From contig DPDG01000092.1 in the NCBI GenBank assembly GCA_003526375.1, positions 1 through 18,230 of the forward strand: a stretch of 18,230 nt of DNA, read 5' to 3'. The translations under genes were made by a program, and so were the position numbers. The notes below the pieces were generated by a model. That model was not told the origin of the DNA. It searched no databases and was given only the letters and a program-made list of their open reading frames with translations. This stretch comes from Lentisphaeria bacterium (GTDB lineage Bacteria; Verrucomicrobiota; Lentisphaeria; Victivallales; UBA1829). This document shows positions 14,308-18,230 of this stretch, in pieces. Position 1 is the stretch's first letter; every line of letters begins with the position of its first letter.

Positions 14308-14676
14308 TCAATACGTTATCTGGATCAGCAGTTCCTCGGCAGGTTCGGGCTGGGCGATATCCTCAATATCCTCGGCGATGGCCTCCATCATCTTCAGATA
14401 CGCAAGTTCACGCCGTCCCGTCCAGACAAAGTCCGGCTTCACGGGGAAGAGCTGTTCCTGCATCTTTTCCTTCCAGTTCTCCGAATCCAGGGCGGCGACG
14501 CAGTTCTCGTGCAGGAAAACGAGCGCAAGGTAATCCAGGGGGCGCTCATTGCAATCCAGTGTCCCGTTGTAGATTTTCTCCTTGAACCATTCAGCCAGCG
14601 GCCCGAATTTGTGCCAGTGAATGAGGCATTCCTTGCCGGATGCGGTCTTTCTGCTGATGTAGATATCGAGGCCCAT
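14308..14676 (-). CDS. Conserved-looking hypothetical protein beginning MGLDIYISRK
   Basis: 122 residues, acidic, no signal or membrane segment. The start MGLDIYISRKT resembles a group of small phage and plasmid proteins that begin MGLDMYL, but I cannot assign a function. It has IHWHKFGPLAEWFKEKIYNG (about 19-38), a region with HENCVAALDSENW and an acidic C-terminus with EDIEDIAQPEPAEE. AGGA lies eight bases before the ATG at 14676. It lies 37 bp after the Nudix gene and 19 bp before the nuclease gene, so it is part of the same transcript. Confidence 0.7.
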   Translation of the reverse strand: MGLDIYISRKTASGKECLIHWHKFGPLAEWFKEKIYNGTLDCNERPLDYLALVFLHENCVAALDSENWKEKMQEQLFPVKPDFVWTGRRELAYLKMMEAIAEDIEDIAQPEPAEELLIQITY

Positions 14677-14713
14677 TGCAATTTCCTATTTCATTAAATC
14701 CATTTTTGCTGAA

Positions 14714-15190
14714 TCAACCACTTTTTTCATCTCCCGATATGAGCCACAGCTTCTCTCCAGAAAGACCAAATGCTTGCAGGACATTCTCATTCTGGAATAC
14801 CGCCAAATATTTTTCCATATTGGGTGCCAAGTATCCGGAAAGCATCTCCGGAAGTGTCATCCAAGAAACAGTTCCCTCATTCGACGCCTTAAGCTTACCT
14901 GAGTAGGTACTCGTCTTGAATAGAAAGACAAAGTAATTGGAGTGCATCTGCGGATTATACCACTGAATGTACCCACAATTACGCAAATTGGAGACACAGA
15001 GACCGGTTTCTTCAAGCACTTCTCGTATCACGGACGCTACAATGGTTTCACCGGACTCGACATGCCCACCGGGAAAAGTTAGACCACTCCATTGGCTCGC
15101 AGGTTTAGGTTGGCGATTCAGCACTAGCACCTTCCCCATAGGATCGGTAATCATGCACATGTTGCAGAGTTCAGTTTCGATGTACATCAT
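14714..15190 (-). CDS. Nudix hydrolase (MutT/8-oxo-dGTP diphosphatase-like)
   Basis: 158 residues. The full Nudix box Gx5Ex7REUxEExGU is present from G42 to L64 (GGHVESGE, then REVLEETGL). Residues before it (NRQPKPASQWSGLTFPGG) are typical of MutT/YtkD-like enzymes that hydrolyse nucleoside triphosphates such as 8-oxo-dGTP; the exact substrate is not decided by sequence. It is first in the minus-strand run, so the run may begin with a nucleotide-cleaning enzyme and end with another (the deoxyribosyltransferase). Two ATGs, 15190 and 15187, are next to each other, with a weak GAGATGG upstream. It is divergent from the restriction gene, with 193 bp between the two starts. Confidence 0.88.
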   Translation of the reverse strand: MMYIETELCNMCMITDPMGKVLVLNRQPKPASQWSGLTFPGGHVESGETIVASVIREVLEETGLCVSNLRNCGYIQWYNPQMHSNYFVFLFKTSTYSGKLKASNEGTVSWMTLPEMLSGYLAPNMEKYLAVFQNENVLQAFGLSGEKLWLISGDEKSG

Positions 15191-15314
15191 ACCATCTCAA
15201 AACTGTAGGGATTTTTATTGAGTAATCGCGCATCATTTTTTCTTATTTGAATTCATTTTATGTTTAATGGCAGAGGTAATATACTCCCAACCCACTGCTT
15301 TTCAACCACCTTGT

Positions 15315-15343
15315 TTGATTTCTCCTATTTTGTGTGATATATT
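15315..15343 (+). promoter_or_regulatory. Promoter of the restriction endonuclease gene
   Basis: TTGATT (15315-15320) and TATATT (15338-15343) are 17 bp apart, with a GGAGGT ribosome site at 15374-15379. The promoter lies downstream of the first in-frame ATG (15267), which argues for translation from 15384. Confidence 0.55.
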
Positions 15344-15383
15344 TTCCCATTTCTGTCTTCACAAACTAAATGCGGAGGTACAA

Positions 15384-16136
15384 ATGCAAAATGCAATTCG
15401 TCATTTTGGTGCGGATACCGTTATGGAGCAAATAACACACTACGCAAATATTTTTCATGTTCCGGATTCATTGCACATAGAATATGTTGGAAAAGTTTGC
15501 TGTCAATACCCAGATCTTGCTCCGGATTTCAACGGCAGCAAGAAAAAGAATAAACTTGATCCGGAGCAATGTGTGGAACAGTGGGTAAAAAAATTTTTGC
15601 ACGGATATTTGGAGAGAATATCATTGCGGAATTCAAAGATGCCTGGTACAATACCGGACAATGCAATTGTTGTAATTCTACAGTCCGCCCTTACTGGCAT
15701 TTCTTTGGAGCAAGCAAAGAAAATAGTTTATGCGCACCGTTTGGGAATGTCAGCTGAAAATATCCTAGGACTGTTGCTTGAGGAATTTTTGTTTGAAATG
15801 CTATCTCCTGTCGGCTGGGCAATGGCTTGGGGTGAAACTATCAAGCATGTCGATTTTTGTAATGTGGAAGGATGTTTACTTCAAATTAAGAATCGAAGCA
15901 ATAGTGAAAACAGTTCAAGCAGTAAAATCCGTGATGGAAAGCCGATAGACAAGTGGTTCCGAATTAACGCTACAACAGGGCGATGTGAATGGGAGGCACT
16001 GGAATCTATTGTCGGACATAGAATTGCTGGTTTGAACGAAGAGTCTTTCCAGTGTTTTATCAAAAAAACTCTTGCTAACAACCCATCCGCATTGGCAATA
16101 GAATCAAATAATCCATGGGGTAATCTTAAAAGTTAA
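15384..16136 (+). CDS. SinI-like Type II restriction endonuclease (probable GGWCC specificity)
   Basis: 250 residues from the ATG at 15384, preceded by GGAGGT with a 4-nt gap; an upstream ATG at 15267 lacks these signals. A long helical N-terminal part is followed by LLLEEFLFEMLSPVGWAMAW, and then D157 in HVDF and QIK with K169, a PD-(D/E)xK-type catalytic arrangement. KNRSNSENSSSSKIR with PIDKWFR directly after is the stretch by which I recognise the SinI (RE_SinI) family. SinI cuts G^GWCC; the same specificity is inferred here because the partner methylase also looks SinI-like. Cytoplasmic. It converges on the methylase gene, with an 11-bp overlap of 3' ends. The family call rests on remembered motifs. 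Confidence 0.78.
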   Translation: MQNAIRHFGADTVMEQITHYANIFHVPDSLHIEYVGKVCCQYPDLAPDFNGSKKKNKLDPEQCVEQWVKKFLHGYLERISLRNSKMPGTIPDNAIVVILQSALTGISLEQAKKIVYAHRLGMSAENILGLLLEEFLFEMLSPVGWAMAWGETIKHVDFCNVEGCLLQIKNRSNSENSSSSKIRDGKPIDKWFRINATTGRCEWEALESIVGHRIAGLNEESFQCFIKKTLANNPSALAIESNNPWGNLKS

Positions 16137-17346
16137 ATCCTAGTTGCAACGGTGTATCTATCCTTTTGGCAAGAGCCTTAAAATACTCATGGGTAGTATT
16201 TCTGTATCTAGAATATACAACATGCTGATCAATAATCTGCAAATGCTTTTTTTCGCTGGGGGATAGTGAATCAAACCAAAGCAAGTGCTTTGCTGCCGCA
16301 TATCCTAATCCAGTCGGGACAGCATTGCCAATTTGTTTATAAATATCGGCTAATTTACCAGCAAAATGCCATCCATCCGGAAACATTTGGATTCTTGCGT
16401 ATTCTTCAATTGAAAGTGGACGATCCTCTTCCGGATGTGCCAAGTCTGTTGCAGGCATTGTCGGACAAGTTACGAGTGTTGGCGATGGCAAATCCCATGC
16501 CAATCTTCTATAAAAACCGGTTTTCCCGCCTGCAAGTTCAAATGAATTCCCCATGGCTTCACGTTGGATATCTTCCGGTAGATCCTTCCAATATTGACCG
16601 GCTTTAAGCATCCGGAAATATTTTAATCTTTTTTCGGGTAGCTTTGCCGCATGACATTCTGTGATACCAGTAACCGCCTCTCTAAAAGTTACCCATGGCT
16701 TTAGGGGAGCACCATGTTCTGAATGAGTGGGCGGAATCAAAGGAATTTCAAGGCCATCTCTGCTTCCGAGTATAATGACACGTTCCCTCCGTTGCGGTAC
16801 ACCGTAGTTTGCTGCGTCATACAGTGTAAACGTGGCACTATACCCCAGGTCATGAATCTTTTGCAGAGCATACAATAGTGCCGTCCCCTTTTCTTCTTTT
16901 GGAGTGGCGGGAGGATATCCAAAAGACTTTTCTTCATCTGTCTGCGGCGCCCGGTATGATGCAGAGAGTAGCCCTCTAACATTTTCTATTAGAAAATATT
17001 TTGGTTTAACTTCGCCAATGAGTTCTATGTATTTGAGAAAGACGTTTCCTCGGGCGTCATCAAATCCTTTTCGTTTCCCCGCAGTACTGAACGCTTGACA
17101 AGGCGGGCCTCCGCACATGAGGAAAACCTCCTCTCGCGGGGATAAGCCGGCCTTTTTACGTAAATCTTTTCCAGAATAGTTTCTTATGTCATCTTCTATC
17201 AGGGGAAGGTTCGGACGATTCGCCCTAATAGTTTCCGCCATCGCATGCTCAAATTCAACGCAAAGTCGAATATTCAATCCCCCCCTTTCCAGACCATTGT
17301 CAAGCCCCATGGCTCCAGAAAAGGTCGATATCACATTATATTTCAT
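16126..17346 (-). CDS. DNA (cytosine-5-)-methyltransferase, SinI-like (probable GGWCC)
   Basis: 406 residues from the ATG at 17346, with GAGG six bases upstream; ATGs at 17358 and 17370 are in frame, but 17370 would leave a leader of only about four bases. All key m5C motifs are visible: I (FSGAMGLDNG, 9-18), IV (GGPPCQAFSTAG, nucleophile C83), VI (LIENVRGLLS), VIII (NYGVPQRRERVIILG) and X (YKQIGNAVP). The target-recognition region has QREAMGNSFELAGGKTGFYR and SPTLVTCPTMPATDLAHPEE, as in GGWCC methylases of the SinI/Eco47II group. It methylates the inner cytosine to protect host DNA from the convergent endonuclease. It has its own promoter (17381-17408), so protection does not depend on the nuclease transcript. 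Confidence 0.92.
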   Translation of the reverse strand: MKYNVISTFSGAMGLDNGLERGGLNIRLCVEFEHAMAETIRANRPNLPLIEDDIRNYSGKDLRKKAGLSPREEVFLMCGGPPCQAFSTAGKRKGFDDARGNVFLKYIELIGEVKPKYFLIENVRGLLSASYRAPQTDEEKSFGYPPATPKEEKGTALLYALQKIHDLGYSATFTLYDAANYGVPQRRERVIILGSRDGLEIPLIPPTHSEHGAPLKPWVTFREAVTGITECHAAKLPEKRLKYFRMLKAGQYWKDLPEDIQREAMGNSFELAGGKTGFYRRLAWDLPSPTLVTCPTMPATDLAHPEEDRPLSIEEYARIQMFPDGWHFAGKLADIYKQIGNAVPTGLGYAAAKHLLWFDSLSPSEKKHLQIIDQHVVYSRYRNTTHEYFKALAKRIDTPLQLGFNF

Positions 17347-17380
17347 TAAAGGCCTCATTCTCCGTAACATATCCTTATGT

Positions 17381-17408
17381 AATATAGTATCAGGATCTCA
17401 TTTTTCAA
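17381..17408 (-). promoter_or_regulatory. Promoter of the methyltransferase gene
   Basis: On the minus strand TTGAAA (17408-17403) and TATATT (17386-17381) are 16 bp apart. The expected transcript start, near 17374, lies just before the ATG at 17370 and supports the later start at 17346. Confidence 0.55.
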
Positions 17409-17454
17409 GAAAGCTTGTTCTGAATACTCCAAATTGTGATGCGTTAAATCTCCT

Positions 17455-17626
17455 TTAAAGTTCATTCGGTTGCTTCCACCATTCTGTAGTCGCTAACTCG
17501 CTCAATGCATTGTAATCGCAGACGGAATCGAAGTAATTGGTTTTGACCTGAGTATCAGGATGGGGATGCATATCTCACTATTGCCCTCATAGTTCCAGAA
17601 GAAGCAGTCAAGCAGTGTTCGTTCAT
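17455..17626 (-). pseudogene. Frameshifted remnant of an unknown gene
   Basis: Two short minus-strand frames look coding. One gives TDDHHERTLLDCFFWNYEGN then SEI, up to about 17570. The other starts at or before 17571, contains HPDTQVKTNYFDSVCDYNAL and ends WWKQPNEL at 17455. They would join into a single reading (SEICIPHPDTQ) if the C4 run near 17562-17565 had one more C. The first frame has no start codon after its upstream stop, so the 5' end is also missing. The alternative is a 38-residue protein from the ATG at 17571. I do not recognise the family. Confidence 0.35.
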
Positions 17627-17631
17627 GATGA

Positions 17632-17841
17632 TCATCCGTTCACCCACCATCGCCATACGCGGACGTAACAGAACGTGAGGAAGGCAATTCCTGCGATACA
17701 GAACATCATAATTCCGAGCGGGAGCCAGAGATACATCAGCCCCAGACCGGCACCAATGCTTCCGAATAATACCGTCAGCACAATCAGTTCGGCGAGTTTG
17801 ATTTTCTTTGCGGTCTGTTCAATCAATACGGTCTTTTCCAT
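17632..17841 (-). CDS. Small membrane protein of unknown function
   Basis: 69 residues with two membrane helices, about 17-35 (AELIVLTVLFGSIGAGLGL) and 40-60 (LPLGIMMFCIAGIAFLTFCY), ending in WRWWVNG. The short charged N-terminus has EQTAKKIK. It follows the gamma-glutamylcyclotransferase-like gene by 3 bp and so is co-translated with it. It differs in sequence from the membrane protein at 10959-11144 but has the same size class and position in a tight operon. No family recognised. Confidence 0.65.
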   Translation of the reverse strand: MEKTVLIEQTAKKIKLAELIVLTVLFGSIGAGLGLMYLWLPLGIMMFCIAGIAFLTFCYVRVWRWWVNG

Positions 17842-17844
17842 GGT

Positions 17845-18213
17845 TTACCTCACTTTCCAGTCACCGGAGGGGATGACTTCTGCCTGCTCCGGCAGATGGT
17901 TCATGATATAGATCCATGCCTGAACAGTCGACCCGTCCGGCAGGCGGAAATCCGTCAGAAGACGATCGTAGAGCCGTGGATATCCTTCCAGCCGGTCGAC
18001 ATCCGCCCAGTCCCGGATCGGAATCTCAATCAGCTCGACCGTGACCGGGGTATCACCTTCCGGCACGAAAGCCGGGAACCCCCATCCCGTGTCATAGAGC
18101 GTTCCGGAAATCGTTGCACTTCTGCGGGAAACGGCATTCCGGCAGAATCGTTCATTCCGTTCGCCGGAGCGGAGTGTGCCGTATGCGGCGATCAGGACAG
18201 TTTCTTTTTTCAT
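17845..18213 (-). CDS. Gamma-glutamylcyclotransferase-fold (GGCT/AIG2-like) protein
   Basis: 122 residues. LIAAYGTLRSGERNERF at the N-terminus is the substrate-loop signature of the fold (normally YGTLR.G..N). GTLYDTGWGFPAFVPEGD follows, and VDRLEGYPRLYDR and AWIYIMNH towards the C-terminus are also typical. Members form 5-oxoproline from gamma-glutamyl amines or peptides; the precise substrate of small bacterial AIG2-like proteins is often unknown. The ATG at 18213 is preceded by a perfect AGGAGG (18224-18219) five bases upstream. It is first in a minus-strand pair with the small membrane protein; genes further upstream are outside the window. Confidence 0.85.
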   Translation of the reverse strand: MKKETVLIAAYGTLRSGERNERFCRNAVSRRSATISGTLYDTGWGFPAFVPEGDTPVTVELIEIPIRDWADVDRLEGYPRLYDRLLTDFRLPDGSTVQAWIYIMNHLPEQAEVIPSGDWKVR

Positions 18214-18230
18214 TTGCGCCTCCTCTTTCT

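Noticed and set aside
14020..14697. 225-residue plus-strand frame opposite the nuclease N-terminus and the MGLDIYISRK gene
   Set aside because: Crosses two minus-strand genes with good starts; no domain is seen in its translation.
15267..15383. Longer restriction endonuclease starting at the ATG at 15267
   Set aside because: No ribosome site there, and a sigma70-like promoter plus GGAGGT sit downstream, pointing to 15384.
1..18230. CRISPR array, tRNA or rRNA genes
   Set aside because: No regularly spaced long repeats with unique spacers, no cloverleaf-like or rRNA-like stretch noticed on either strand; a tRNA/rRNA search program could not be run.

Overview
The window reads like an accessory, recombination-rich stretch of a Lentisphaerota genome (Victivallis-like gut bacterium). 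The pointers are fragments of two type II secretion pseudopilin-like proteins of the H-X9-DG kind that are greatly expanded in that phylum, a GH99/WbsX-like protein followed by an FAD-dependent oxidoreductase, and an IS66 transposase pair. The taxonomic call is inference; the window holds no rRNA or other marker gene.

Layout. 1-940 (minus) is the visible part of an AAA+/DUF4143 ATPase gene with three 23-bp-phased repeats in its leader. 1075-2757 (minus) is an intact large serine recombinase. Its promoter abuts, at about 2830, a pseudopilin gene (plus) that has lost its first codons exactly in the conserved prepilin signature, so the recombinase element appears to sit in a prepilin gene. 3842-6329 (plus) holds the GH99-like protein and the FAD oxidoreductase. 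6342 to about 6575 (minus) is the C-terminal stump of an unidentified protein, abutted by an IS66 element (tnpB and tnpC, 6579-8519) that keeps a clear right end but no recognisable left end. 8597-9760 (minus) is debris: an HTH companion gene, the C-terminal half of a second serine recombinase, and part of a second pseudopilin gene.

9812-15190 (minus) is a compact eight-gene run: Nudix hydrolase, unknown protein, membrane-anchored DNA/RNA non-specific nuclease, XRE-type HTH protein, UvrX/UmuC-like Y-family polymerase, small membrane protein, YolD-like protein, nucleoside 2-deoxyribosyltransferase family protein. Five consecutive genes of the run are joined by four successive ATGA stop/start overlaps. 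It looks like a mobile mutagenesis and nucleotide-pool cassette; the polymerase/YolD core is of the kind found in gut Firmicutes, which suggests transfer.

15384-17346 is a convergent Type II restriction-modification pair resembling SinI (GGWCC), each gene with its own promoter and with 3' ends overlapping by 11 bp. 17455-17626 is a frameshifted remnant of an unknown gene. 17632-18213 (minus) is a small membrane protein behind a gamma-glutamylcyclotransferase-fold protein.
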